Shown here one piece after another: positions 52,721 to 64,000 of a DNA stretch of 64,000 nt. A program made the translations under genes and the position numbers. Source of the stretch: Pyrenopolyporus hunteri (taxonomy: Eukaryota > Ascomycota > Sordariomycetes > Xylariales > Hypoxylaceae); the NCBI GenBank assembly GCA_902806595.1, contig CADCXC010000038.1:4588001-4652000 (forward strand), read 5' to 3'. Every line of letters starts with the position of its first letter. The first letter of the stretch is position 1. The notes under the pieces are model-generated. The model worked only from the letters and a program-made list of their open reading frames with translations. It had not been told where the DNA came from and made no database searches.

Positions 52721-54564
52721 GGCTTAGCCATTGCTCCTCCTAGGTTCCGATACGGTAGCTCGAGCAATGGAAGTACAACGGTGTCTCGGGGACGCTATAG
52801 AAAGCTCTAAAAATGTTACTAACCACGTCGATGTTGCATGAAGGTGTTAGCATGTATCCAGTACGGTGTAAGGAATGTCTGACACACGTTAACGTACCTC
52901 ATTAACGTATTTCTATTAGACTAATCCCTATCGTATCTAGGTCGCTTTGACATTCTTACCTTGTGAGATATTAAAATTCTCGAGGATATATTATCAAGTG
53001 GAAGTTCATGGAACGGGCGCGTGATAATGTATCGTTCGTACGCAGTAAGAGCTACGGGGACACTATTGCTCTATATAAATAGCATAAGAAGGTTATGGAA
53101 ATCCCCTGGTGGAAAGAAGAAGGTGAATATTAATATTCTTTTTGCTGGGGCTAGTCGGCCGTGGGCTTTTGCAACCTGGGTATAAGCAAAAGGTACTACC
53201 ACGCCTGATAGAACTAGGCAATTTCAATGCTACGCGCCACCGAACGCCTAATGTAGGCTGACATACGGTAGATATACATAGTTAGATATATGAAGTGCGT
53301 TATGATGTGTTGAAAGGAAGGTTCCCCCAAATCAAAGGCCTCCAATTCATCCTATTACAGGATCTCTGCTGAATCCTGAGGCCAAGCAGGGTCCTTTAAA
53401 TATTGACTCTCCGAGAATCAAATAGGCTTCAATGTGTGTTGCCTACTTATTCCATTATATCTCTATGGCTTTGCACTATACCTATCCTTAAGGTGATGGT
53501 CGTCAGGAACCCACTGATTGCCGGGGATCCTCATCCTCATACTTCCGTTGTATAGGGGGACGAACACTCGACCCTGATTTGTCTGTAGGAGATTCGTATG
53601 CATTAATCGTGCGTCTACACGGCTAACTTATTCAGGGCAACTAAATTCTTACGTTTCAAATATGAACTACTACGGGACTTCCAGGTTCGTCGTTGGAGTT
53701 GATATTAAGTCAATGCATGGGAATAAAACGGTTCTTGATTCGTGATCATAGTTATCTACATGAATGCAAGGTTTCACGCAGCTAATTTATCTCACTCACT
53801 CTCCCTCTCCCTGTGTGTGCGTGCGTGTGTGTGTGTGTGTATTAGAACCAAAGGCAGTAGAGGACAGTAATGCATTGGTGCCAAGATAATTGCTACCATA
53901 TGTCTGTTTCTGCTTAGGAGACCCTGCCCACTCCGGACTCCTCCCTCTGGAGAGGAGATATCGAAGGACACCACCATCTATCTTTCCCCGAGTAACGCCC
54001 ACCACTGAACGCTACATGATCCGGATATTTGTTGGGCATTAATGGGCCGTTGTTCGGCCTATTGTCAAACACGTCGACGAGAGCACAGGGTTTCCCGACT
54101 ATTTGCTTCAATATGAACCGTCTTATTCGATAGGTCTCGCTGATTTTCTGTTATGCTTTTCTGTCATTAATAGCATCACTGCAGAATGCATCTCGCCCAG
54201 ACCTTTCAATGCCTTGACCCCCATCCATATCTAGCAAGTCCTTGCATAGTAACCGTTGCTGATGCCAAGCATCCGGCTCGACCCGATTTGCTCTAATCCC
54301 TTTTACATACAGTTCCAAGAATGGTATATCGGCGGTGGGAAGTTCGTACTCCACTCGGTGAAGAAACGTATAGCCGAGAAGCGGGCGATAGGTATCAAGA
54401 GAAAAAAAAAGAAAATAAGAAAACACCGCATATGCCGCCCACGAAGGTATTGAAAGATTTCCAGCATCCAAATCGGCAATCTGTTGCCGCCCCCTTTTTT
54501 CGACCCATAGTTACGTATATACAACCGTCTCGTTCTATCTTTTCCTTAATCTTTGGACTGCCTC
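52721..54564. other. Gene-poor region downstream of the Zn2Cys6 regulator
   Basis: 1.8 kb. It contains a (TG)n microsatellite at 53812-53840. On the minus strand a frame from about 54471 to 53916 is interrupted by a single TAA and may be a decayed gene (see findings). Nothing else is supported. Confidence 0.5.
53812..53840. repeat. (TG)n microsatellite
   Basis: Alternating GT/GC dinucleotides, mostly TG, about 29 bp, next to a CTCTCCCT tract. Confidence 0.85.
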
Positions 54565-57190
54565 TCAGAGAAGCTCTTGGGAATTATAAGGGTTCGACCG
54601 ACTGGGCGGCTCGTACCAATTTTGGTAAGGATGGTTTGGGAGACTAAAGTCGGCAAAGCTCAGCGGATTAACATGCACTGGTCGCGGCGCTGCCAATTGC
54701 TGAGGTCCTGACTGCGGAATCGCAGTCATCATCTGCCGCCGTGAAGCCGTGGCGGTCTGATTGGCGTGTATTGGATCCATCTGCTGGCGGTGTTTTGATA
54801 TTCCTATCGTTGACCTGTCGCCACCACCAGCTCGAGGCAAAAACTGCGCTACAAGTCCCTTCTGCCCCATCTGCTCCCAGCCCCAGGTCTTCTTGAGACC
54901 CTGGATAACACCGGAAAGCTTCCAGCCTGTCTCGCAATCGATCCTCTCTAATATCGCCACTACTTCCTGCTGCTCTGCGAGGTCGGTCAGGATCTCGGCT
55001 ACGATGGCCAGGGAGCGGATCGAGACGCTGGCGACGCCACGGTCTTTGGTGTGTGCCACGATGCCGCAGACTTGATGAGCGTGGTGCTGCTGAACACTGC
55101 GCGCCTCCTCGGAATCCTTGGGAAGAATCGGGTTTATCTGCGCGAGCAAGCATTGTGCTGTGTGGTAGTAGAGTCTACCGACGATCGCTGCGCGCTTAAT
55201 GAGCCTTCGAAATAGTTAGTCTTCTAGTCCTCGGCCTGCGCCATCCAAGACAGATGCGGTTAATGCTGTAGGAATATGAATGCCATACCAGACGTTAGGA
55301 AATAGCGACTTATCAGCACCCGTCTGTTGAGAAGGATATAGGTATCCGAACGGGTGCATAGGGCGAGGACACGAGTTATTCCAACTGTCGCACATGTCCT
55401 TGAGGCGTTGCCACTCCGCGTATCGGGCCTGCATCCGGATCTGTTCGTCGTGGGGGCTCGGTTCCTGAAACTTGGGGATGCTGGCCCGGAAGTTGGTGAT
55501 CTTGGCTACGATGTAGAAGATGCGATGGACCCAAACCTCCTCGTTTCCCGTGTCCCTTTCGGTGCTGAAATCCATGTTGAGACCCCATTTTTCCGGTTCC
55601 CACGCCGTCTGCCAGTTGAAGGCGAGACACGAGAGAAGCTCCATGCCCACGTTTAACCAGAAACACGCCGCGCCTAGGCCCTTACTCTTGGCGTTCCATC
55701 CACATTCGCGAATCAGTGCCCGCGCCCCCGCGATATGGCTCATCCGTTTGGTTGGCTTGTCGCTCATGATCTCGTATACGTTGAGCACCACGGCGGTTGC
55801 TGCGCATTCGGCGGTGTCGCGTTCCGGGTTCTGTAGGCTACGCAGGAGCTGGGTCGTCGCCGTGTCGTAGTAGAAGAGTGCTTTGTCGTCGCCGTATTGC
55901 TGCGTGAGAGTCATATGCTTCACTCCGCATGCGAGGAGCGCGTTTAGGAGCATCGGGCATTTGAGCGCATGATATGGGATGAGGCGTGAGAAATGCTTTT
56001 CCTTGTCGAGACTGTCCATCCATATGCCTACTTCCGAGACGAATACTTGCATAAACTTTAGCTCTTCGGGCGAGTTGAGATATTCCCGCTCTCCCGGCTT
56101 TTCGCTCGAAGGCGTCAGTACGTCTACGTCAACGTCGGGATCCCCGTTACTATCTCCTGAGCCTCCCCGAAAGGTTGACGGCGGCCCGACACTAGTAAAT
56201 CCTGCCATAGAGGTCGCCGTCGACACGTCGCTACTCCTGTACCCGTTATGCGACGCAGCGCGGATACCTTCACCTTTAATCGAGCCGAACGGATCCGATA
56301 CCATGGTGCCGTACCCAGTTGAACGAGTAGAGCCAGGGGGTGCCATGAAAGAAGCGCCACTGCCTTTCCGCGAATCCATCGGGCCGTCGGTCGCAATATC
56401 CAAGCGCGAGTGACCACGGCTATCGTAGTAGTTGGACTGTGGCGGCGATATCATAGCCGCGGATCTGCCCTCGGCCCTAGCCTGTGGTTCTGTATCCTCA
56501 ACGGCGCACGACCGGAGTGGTGGCGCTAGGTTGAGATTAGATTCTCGCGGCGGAGTGGGAGGTTGGTTATCGAAGTTGGCGTATCTTCCTAACCCTCCTT
56601 TGTATTCCGAAGCGATCAGACGCGACTCGTCTTGGAATTGCACTACATCCGCTGTTAACCTCTGGCAGAACCTCCCGAGCTCCCCCCCCTGAGCGAACGC
56701 GAACATACCTGTCCACTCTTCCGTCGTTGGGATGTAGGGTGGTCTCTTGCAAGTCATATCGATGAAGTTAAGCCGCACACCTCGCTTACACTCCCTGCTG
56801 CTTTTACGGCAATTAAGGCAGTCTGGTGTACTTTCGTCACATTTGAGGTGCCGTTCCCTGCACGTTAAACAGCCTGTCCGCACCCTCCTGCTCTTGACAG
56901 GCATCACATCCGAGGAAGTCATATCGGCGGTCGTGCTGGACTGGTCCGGCGCGCTCTTCGAGCCGGATGTGTCAGGACCGGAAAGTCTCCGGCGTTTCGA
57001 AGGAGGGAGAAAGAATTTGTCGTTTGATAAGCCGCTATTAACGGTATACGGCGACGAGAACTGCTCGGCATAGTGGTGCGTCAATGGCGCAGAAGCGCCG
57101 GTTGGAAAGCCCACTCCGGGATCATTTAACGAGGCGGCGTCGTATGCCGCCAGGACTACGGCAGATGAGCCCCTGGATACACGGGGCTGT
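54565..57190 (-). CDS. Zn2Cys6 transcription factor (5' end unresolved)
   Basis: Two exons are clear: from about 57190 to 55289, then 55204-54565 (complement). The 84-nt intron (donor GTATGG, CTAACTA branch) joins FPNVW to LIKRAAIVGRLYYHTAQCLL. The DNA-binding domain reads RVRTGCLTCRERHLKCDEST, then PDCLNCRKSSRECKRG, a canonical Cys6 binuclear cluster. The rest is a fungal-type regulatory region with YLNSPEELKFMQVFVSEVGI, then WMDSLDKEKHFSRLIPYHAL, and helices around SHIAGARALIRECGW. The reading frame is open upstream to a TAA near 57191 with family-like sequence (SLNDPGVGFP) but no ATG before 56922. A short upstream exon probably supplies the start, and an acceptor-like CTCTAACAG sits at the frame's edge. 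The target genes are unknown. Confidence 0.85.
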
Positions 57191-60100
57191 TAGAGCGGAA
57201 GCGGGAGGTTAACGAAAAGAAGAAATTAGGATGAGTTTCTCGAACTTCCGGGCTACGGCGGATTTCGGAAACGCGAAAGACGGCCGATGGTCTAGACGGA
57301 TGGACGGTATCTTTGCGGCTATCGAGCTTCCGGCCGTTCCGTCGATGAAATTCAGCCTAGTTGAACGACCGTTGGGCGGATTTCGTGGAAGCGAGGAATA
57401 GTGGTGGGAGGAAGATAGATAGACTCGTTTGAAGGACTCGAGAACGCTCGGCACGGAATGCTGCATGCGAAGTAGCCGCCCGGTATTCTATGGATGGGCC
57501 TAGGTACAGGATCTTGAAAGCTGTGTCTAGGTGTCTCGGTTTTTGGTCGAGACGACGACAGCTGATTGGAAGATACTGGCTAGGCGAAGCTGCGGTGTAC
57601 CGACGCAAGTGGTGCCCAGTGCCGATTAGTGGTTGGGGCCAGTAACTCGGGTCTTTTCCTTAGCCTTTTCCCACCTTGTCTTCCTTCCACTAATTGGTCT
57701 GATCAGAAATCCAAGTTAGTATTCTAAGAGGCGGGAGAGAGGTAGAGGAGGTTGAGATAATACATATGTGAATGTAGGCATGGATGGACCTAGGTTCGAA
57801 TCAGGGCACAACAATTATAAGTCAAAATGTGAAAGTGCGTAGAGAAGATATGGATACGTTGAGACAAGCTTGTCCGCCTATTCTTCGAGTACCTATACGT
57901 AGCAGCGTACCGAGCTGAAGAAGGGGGGTAAAAGGGGGGGCGGCGTAATGATGGAGGGGAATATAGAATACACAACCTCTAGTTGAGATGGCCTCTGGGC
58001 CGAGAGGTGCTACACGAGTAGGTACCTAATAAGTCGGATGATGACGATGAACGTCTTTTACCGATTATTAGAGCAGTCTAACTCTCAATATAGGTTCTTC
58101 TTCTTGGCGTGCTAGAAGGGAAGAGAAGACGGGGGGAAATAATTCAAACGAGACGGCAGCGTAGCTGCTGTTTAACTACGCGCCATTGACTCGATTCTGT
58201 TTGATAGTTTATGGAGTACAGCTTGTTAGTTTCCAGCAGAAGGTCTCGATGGTTTCTGCTAGACTTTCTAGAAAAGCTAGGGGACGTGAACTTGGTCTCA
58301 TACGGGCTACGTTCTTAAGGCTTCGGTGCTGATTGGTGGCTAACCATCAACCAGAATAATCTACAGGGGTAAGCTTCTGGTGCAAGATTCTTTCAGTGCC
58401 AAAACAGCATCCCGGTCGTTTGTCGCTCCCTTTAACCTTGTTGGTCGCAGCCGAAGCTGGACGCAGATCTAGACTAGGGGTTAGCCGACCAACCATATTG
58501 ATCGAGACTGGCTTCCTGCGATTCAACACCCTTCCTTGTCGCCGAATAGATCCCCACTACCCTAGCATCGTGGTGACATCCCGCTTTCCGTAACGAGTGT
58601 TTCTTGTCAGAGGAGCGCTTCGGCTTAAGTTGCTCTCAGGAGGCGCCGGAGAGTCGAGACTCGAGAGAGCTTTAGCGAGTATCTTATTTAAACGGGATCT
58701 AAACTGGGGGCATCTGCAGGCTGTGACGCATGGGACAGAAGCTATAAAAGTGCCTTACGAGGGCGAATGATCGCGTGCTAATGCAACGGACCCTGCCAAG
58801 CTACTGAACAGGTCGAAGTTACAACACAGTCACTTATAACGTTTTAAAGAATATCAACTACGAATATCAGAGATATGGGGATGGTTATTAAATACCTAGG
58901 TAGGTATTAGTTGCCCATAGTATGTTACGATCTATTAAAGACTTTCATATCCCCTTGATTAGGTAGGTAGGTATCTTATTTTTATGTAGACGCGCAGGTG
59001 TGCTTCACCTTCGTTAACTGTGAAGCCTTAGTACTGTTTGATCGTCCCACTAACTGTTATTCGGATCATGCCAGCTACCGGCTGCCTACCTAATACGCGT
59101 CGTTTATAAGCTAGGCGAAGCTGAGGAAACGGCCGCAACAACGTCGGCTTCAATTGCCACATTGTCTCCAGACCTTGCGTATTAAGGGACGTGTATGTAT
59201 ATGGCCGTTACATGGCTAGGTGCCCAGGTATATGGTCTCGTAGCGAAGAAATGCTCGCAATAATATATTCGACGACTCGTATCCACAGCTGTTTCGCTGA
59301 TGTTTTGATTGGGGCGTGTCCTCGTTTCAACTAACAGTGTGATCGAATCCAGGTAAGTCTCGGTGACGAAGCGAAACCCCAGACCCGGTCTGTGCGAATG
59401 CCGCGATGATAATACTCCGCCGGCTGCAATAGCGACCGAGTGTTAACAGGGCCTCCTTATTTATTTCCTCGCCTACGGGTCATCTACCATGTTATCATAG
59501 CTCGAGGAGGGAGCTGACGTGAGTTCTCATCGGCCAAAACTCAGAATAAGTGCTTAGAACACGCTACCTACCGACCTACGTGGGCACGATACCTACGCCA
59601 TGTGGTCGATACGGGTAGTTGCTTGCATCCGCCATGCTGCTATTGGGCTTTCTTCGTTTCACGAGCTACATCCGTTCATACAGGAACAAGAACGATTGGT
59701 TTATTAGTGGAATGTGTATGGTGGGATAATGTGTAGGTAGTTAGGTACTTAGGTAGGTTAGGTAATTTATCGAATAGGGAAGCGATTGGCCAGGCCTCGT
59801 CCTGGTCTTTAAGTAGCCTGTAGGTAGGTTGGCCTTGTAAGATCGTTAACGTTGACCTACCCTGCGACTTTGGGTGTTTATTGCTATACCATATGTATTG
59901 TATCGTATTGTACTGTACAAAGGTAAAATTAAAAACGAATAGCCTGCTTAGGTTCCTATGTCAAGGTATTATACCTATTGTAAATAGTACCCGGTGTTTG
60001 ATCTGTAGCGACAAGTCCACAGACTTCCGACTCCGTTGCTGTAAGGAAGGTCTTTTAAATTTAAACCTAGGTAGGTAAATTTAATAAGAATAAGCAATAC

Positions 60101-60600
60101 CAGAATCAACCCGTAATTCGCCTTATTGAATTACGCCGTACGCCGTATGCCGACGCTATAACTCACCCCACCAAACTTCGATAGGCTGGGCGGAGTACCT
60201 AGGTAACGAACCTCGAACCTACTCTTTTCCGTCAACATGCCCGTTCATGGAAATACTACATATCACTACGCATTTTATTGTCACCTACATGTATCGTCCA
60301 CCACTTCCTGTTAATTTTAACATCATCCCTGACGTACCCCGAGTTGTCACCACTTAATCACATGGCTACCTAGGTAAGGTACCTAGGGCAGCGCAGTATT
60401 TGGATAGACTTTCCTACTCTCATTCTCTATCTGCCACTCGTCGGAATGGAACATCGAAGTCCGCCTGCTCAAGTCGCAATGCTGCGTTGAATCGTCGACT
60501 ACGACCAAGCCAACCTCCCCCCCAAAGTGGTGGGGCCATAGGGAGAAAGAAACAAGCCTCCCACCATAACGAATTCGCGAGCCCAGCTTTTATCGAAGCC
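57191..60600. other. Gene desert, 3.4 kb
   Basis: No gene is supported. TACCTAGG-type repeats occur at 58895-58910, 58960-58975, 59735-59765, 60065-60076, 60198-60206 and 60365-60387. A tRNA B-box-like GGTTCGAATC at 57793 lacks a pairing stem and was rejected. The last 200 bp before ASA1 are an open frame without ATG. Confidence 0.5.
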
Positions 60601-62133
60601 ATGTCTCAGAATCAGCCTGCACAGCCTAAGTCAGTCCTTCGAGGTCATCGTACCCAGGTGCATGTCACTACATTCGTCAGGGGCAACGAGAGACTAGCGT
60701 CTGGAGATGCGGATGGCTTCGTGGTACTCTGGGATCTTATTATCATGCGCCCCCGGGCTGTCTGGCGCGCCCATACAAACGCCATTCTCGGCATAGCCGG
60801 CTGGGGGACCGACAAGATAATCACGTAGGTTTAGTTTCATTCCACGACATACCTTCTACCTCTACCTCTACCTCTACCTCTACCTCTACCTCTCATTTAA
60901 ACCCGCTTTCATCATTGGCTACCGGGTGACTGAGGGGCTATTCTCAGACACGGCAGAGACAATCGCCTGGTTGTATGGAAACTCGCTCTCCAAGATGAGA
61001 TGACCATGAGCACTTCTCTGCCCCTCGACGAGTCCGTCCCTGAGCGACCACAACCGTGGATCCTGCACATACTCTACGTGAATACTATGAACTTCTGTTC
61101 CTTCGCATCCTGCGCCGCCGCTCCCGATCCTACTCATGACGAACTCCTTATCGCCGTGCCTAACACGCTTGATACTGAGACCGTAAGTATATTCATCGAG
61201 CATTCTGCAAATTCTCTTGCTGGTATTCCTGCTCACGCCCCAGCATAGGTTGATATTTTCAGACTCCCAAGCCAGATTCGCCAGCACACAATTGGTATGG
61301 GCAGTAAGACGGAGAAGAAGGGCATGGTTATGTCCTTAGGCTTGTTTTGGCTCGGAGAACATCTGATTCTTGTCGTTGCCTATGAGTCCGGACTTGCAGT
61401 AGTGGCGCGACTCGTCAATAATGAAACGTGGGACATTCTATACAGAGCACAAGTGCACAGCCAACCGGTGCTCTCCCTTGATGTGGCTCCCCATAAAGAC
61501 TTTTTCTTGACGTCCGGCGCCGATGCCATTATCGCGAAGCACCCGATTCCCGCCATGGATTTCTCCAATCAAGAGCCACAGCATCCGACCCGAATGGAAG
61601 ATAGGAATACGAAAATTCCCAGCCCGTCGCTTCTCGCAGCCGCTTTCTCACAAGAATCTAAACCGGGAATATCCCCGAAACAGACGGAGACGCCCGTAGA
61701 AACTAAGCCCCTGAAACTTGTCAACACTAAACACTCAGGGCAACAAAGCTTGCGCATCCGATCCGACGGTAGGATCTTTGCAACCGCGGGATGGGACTCT
61801 AAAGTGCGCGTCTATTCTACTAAAACTATGTCTGAGTTGGCAGTGCTGAAGTGGCACGACGTCGGCTGTTACGCAGTCGCCTTTGCGATATTGGGCGACG
61901 GGAAAACATCAGACCCATCGAAAGCGGATGTAAACGGAGTGGGAGACAGTGAGGCCTCTACAAATGAAACAGCTACTACCGCTACTCCGGATAACCGAAG
62001 GCTTGCCATGACGAGCGTGTCCAAGCCCGGTCAGATCAGTGTTAAGGATAGACGGATCAAGACAGCAAAAGAGACCCATTGGTTGGCGGCGGGTGGCAAG
62101 GATGGGAAGATTAGTTTATGGGATATTTATTAA
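60601..62133 (+). CDS. ASA1: WD-repeat protein ASA1 (ASTRA complex), three exons
   Basis: Spliced CDS 60601-60824, 60948-61182 and 61249-62133, 447 residues. ASA1 is a WD40 subunit of the ASTRA chromatin-associated complex (with Tra1, Tti1, Tel2, Rvb1/2). WD-like repeats: [20 protein letters not shown] with [32 protein letters not shown] leading into [52 protein letters not shown] and [16 protein letters not shown]. The C-terminal [12 protein letters not shown] ends the protein, as in ASA1 homologues. Introns have donors GTAGGT and GTAAGT. The upstream frame has no ATG, so 60601 is the start. Intron 1 contains a CTCTAC microsatellite. Confidence 0.9.
60854..60893 (+). repeat. (CTCTAC)n microsatellite in ASA1 intron 1
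   Basis: About six tandem copies of a TACCTC/CTCTAC hexamer lie in the 123-nt first intron, forming most of its pyrimidine-rich stretch. Confidence 0.85.
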
Positions 62134-62342
62134 GGAAATATCTTCTCTCTAAGACGCTATTTGCAACCTCGTATGCGGTCCATCTATATGATCTACTTTT
62201 ACCGTGGGTGGGTAGCCGACCGATTCCCCCCCGATCGTTGATGTAGGGACTAAGCAATCGCCTCTTCTCTATTGGCGTGGGGGCTCTAGAAGCGACGGTG
62301 CTAATATATTCCAGATTCTATCCGTCTGCGTCCTGGCGCTTG

Positions 62343-63375
62343 TTACGTCTCGATTTTAGCGTCCTGGGCAATAAGTTCGTCATTGGTATTTTCCTTCATT
62401 GATGCATCTAGCTCCACCTCGGCGGGAGGGATGACTATACCATACTTTTCATATGGAAAGTCGGTCAGATTGGGGAAATAGTCGGCCCATCCGTCATCGA
62501 TCTCTCCTAGCTGGTGAACATCGACCTCTCCAGCCTCGCCCATACGCCCAGCCAGGATCTCTGGTTCTCGACCCTCGTATTCCTTCTTTAGCATCGGATG
62601 AGGACACCACACGACTCTCATGCCTGCGCGCCGGCCGGCTTCAACGCCAGGGACGCTGTCTTCAAAGACTAGACACTCTTCAGGTGTGATGGGCTTCTCG
62701 CCCTCATCAAGACTGTCATTGATCGTCTTGAGCGCAAGTAGGTAAATGTCTGGGAGGGGTTTGCCGCGTCCAGGCTCGATACGCTTGTCGTCACCCAGCA
62801 CCCTCCGGTGGGATTCGAATACAGAAAACAACTCGGTCCACCGCGAAGTTTTGACCGAGAAGTTGGCCGAATTGCTGCTCGTCGCGAGTGCGATATGGAC
62901 CCTCTGTGGTTTGTGCCCGTCGGTATTTTCCTTCTGCCCGTTCTTTAGCCCGTTCTGATCCTTCAGGTCCCACCACCTCGTCCTTCCCAGGTCACCGAGC
63001 AGCTTTTCCACGCCGGGCAAGGGCTTCGCGGTCGGAAAATGTTGCTGCTGGAGTGCGGTGAGCTGGGCGAGGTAGTCGGTCTCGGAAACGGGCAGCTTGG
63101 CCCAATCATGGAAAAGGGCGTTCGCTTCTGGCCCGGGCCGCCCTTGCAGTTTCGCTTTAATAGACCAGGGTAACGAGGTCCGACCATACTTCTCGAGAAT
63201 GAGGTTTATACAGAGAGTATAGAGGTCCTCGGTGTCGAGAAGTAGGCCGTCCATATCGAATAGGCAAGCTCTTATAGGAGGGAAGCTTTAGATACTGGTG
63301 TTAGTTCCGTCACATCAAAACAGGGGGGGTTATGTGATTGCGATCGGAGGGAACTTGCTCTTTACGAGGGGCCAT
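62343..63375 (-). CDS. HAD-superfamily hydrolase (HDHD1 / YKL033W-A-like)
   Basis: The main exon runs from about 63268 to 62343 (complement). It has the HAD motif I FDMDGLLLDTED, the cap domain with LQGRPGPEA, motif II ALATSSN, motif III GRGKPLPDIYLLAL and motif IV LVFEDSVPGVEAGRRAGM. These match a family of sugar-phosphate or pseudouridine-5'-phosphate phosphatases; the substrate is not determinable. The catalytic FD precedes the first in-frame ATG of the long frame, so the start must lie upstream. A plausible first exon is ATGGCCCCTC at 63375-63366, donor GTAAAG, spliced at 63268 to read MAPPCLFDMDG. That gives about 312 residues. This 5' model is tentative. The gene is convergent with ASA1 (209 bp between stops). 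Confidence 0.85.
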
Positions 63376-64000
63376 TGTGTTCGACTGTGATTTCCTTTTC
63401 TTTTTCGGTACGTTATGGCGATCGACGGAGTGATTTCACACAATTTAAGTGATTTAATCTTGGTAAGGAGACAGGTTTGCTTTCAGTACTGGGTGACTCG
63501 TAATGGTAGGTACTTAGATGTACGTTACAAAACCTCCCATATATCGATCTTTCGGGTGACTGAAATGTAATAACTCGAAGAGGGGCCGGAGGGGTAGTGA
63601 TCCTTTAATTGAATTTATGGCGGGGTAATCCGTGGGGGGGTTAGATTCTCTATATAGCATGCGCCACTCCCGAAATCTGGGCTCAGCGGTGTCCATCTTC
63701 AGGGGTCGTAGGCGCCTCTAGCTATCTAAATAAGTGGGACTTCCTGCCCAAGCATTCCGCAGTTATGACCTTATTGCTGCAATAATACTACTATATATTG
63801 TACCTACATGTACCTGGGCGGTAGCTACTGGAAATACCTGACCGGTATTATAATGAACTAGGTATATACCTGGGTCTTACATCTACCTGCACACTTTCAT
63901 ACGCCTTATACATACCTACCACTACCTTATAAGGTATCCCGCTTGATCTTCCTGTAGAGCTCTATACTGCGAAAATCCTCTAGCACGAGACGATGACTAG
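63376..64000. other. Terminal intergenic region
   Basis: 625 bp without a supported gene. TACCTACATGTACCTGGG-type repeat motifs occur at about 63800-63920. Confidence 0.5.

Noticed and set aside
57786..57815. tRNA B-box-like GGTTCGAATC
   Set aside because: The bases flanking the loop do not form a 5-bp T stem, and no A box or acceptor stem is found at a suitable distance.
1..64000. Secondary-metabolite gene cluster or CRISPR/prokaryotic operon
   Set aside because: No PKS, NRPS, terpene synthase or transporter set is present, and gene structure is eukaryotic with spliceosomal introns.

Overview
The window is nuclear DNA of a filamentous ascomycete, most probably a Sordariomycete. Evidence: short GT-AG introns (about 50-270 nt) with GTRAGT-like donors and CTAAC/CTGAC-like branch points, CT-rich leaders, a HET-domain gene, a DUF3176 membrane protein, a Zn2Cys6 regulator, and a strongly AT-biased, probably RIP-mutated repeat relic. 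No species can be named from the sequence; Xylariales is only a guess. Exon structures below were assembled by hand from reading-frame continuity, splice signals and family conservation.

Layout. 1-7 kb: 3' end of a DUF3176 membrane protein, NMD3 (60S export), an unrecognised 470-aa protein, and ESF2 (18S rRNA processing). 7-20 kb: a four-exon aldehyde dehydrogenase, a 110-aa four-exon protein with a CRIB-like motif behind a long leader, phosphomevalonate kinase (sterol/isoprenoid pathway), pantoate-beta-alanine ligase (pantothenate/CoA), a secreted GH125 exo-mannosidase with a 15-nt microexon, and a small catalase-related protein. 20-24 kb: a very large secreted polysaccharide deacetylase with Pro-rich stalks and three related modules. 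24-28.8 kb: gene-poor, holding a 655-bp AT-rich element with imperfect terminal inverted repeats. 28.8-41.4 kb: TRS85 (TRAPPIII), a four-exon HET protein, DBP7 (60S biogenesis), and a 1,182-aa mitochondrial PPR protein resembling CYA-5. 41.4-45.3 kb is a desert. 45.3-50.5 kb: POL32 and RAD18 back to back, then CHM7 (ESCRT-III-like, nuclear envelope). 50.5-54.5 kb: gene-poor, with a broken short-chain dehydrogenase pseudogene. 54.5-57.2 kb: a Zn2Cys6 regulator. 57.2-60.6 kb is another desert. 60.6-63.4 kb: ASA1 (ASTRA complex) and a HAD phosphatase.

Most genes are ordinary housekeeping functions: ribosome biogenesis (NMD3, ESF2, DBP7), trafficking and membranes (TRS85, CHM7), DNA damage tolerance (POL32, RAD18), and primary metabolism. 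No biosynthetic cluster is visible. The most unusual items are the RIP-like inverted-repeat element at 27.6-28.3 kb, the triple-module deacetylase, the SDR pseudogene, the divergent RAD18/POL32 pair and the small CRIB-like protein. Palindromic TACCTAGGTA-type motifs pepper the intergenic DNA.
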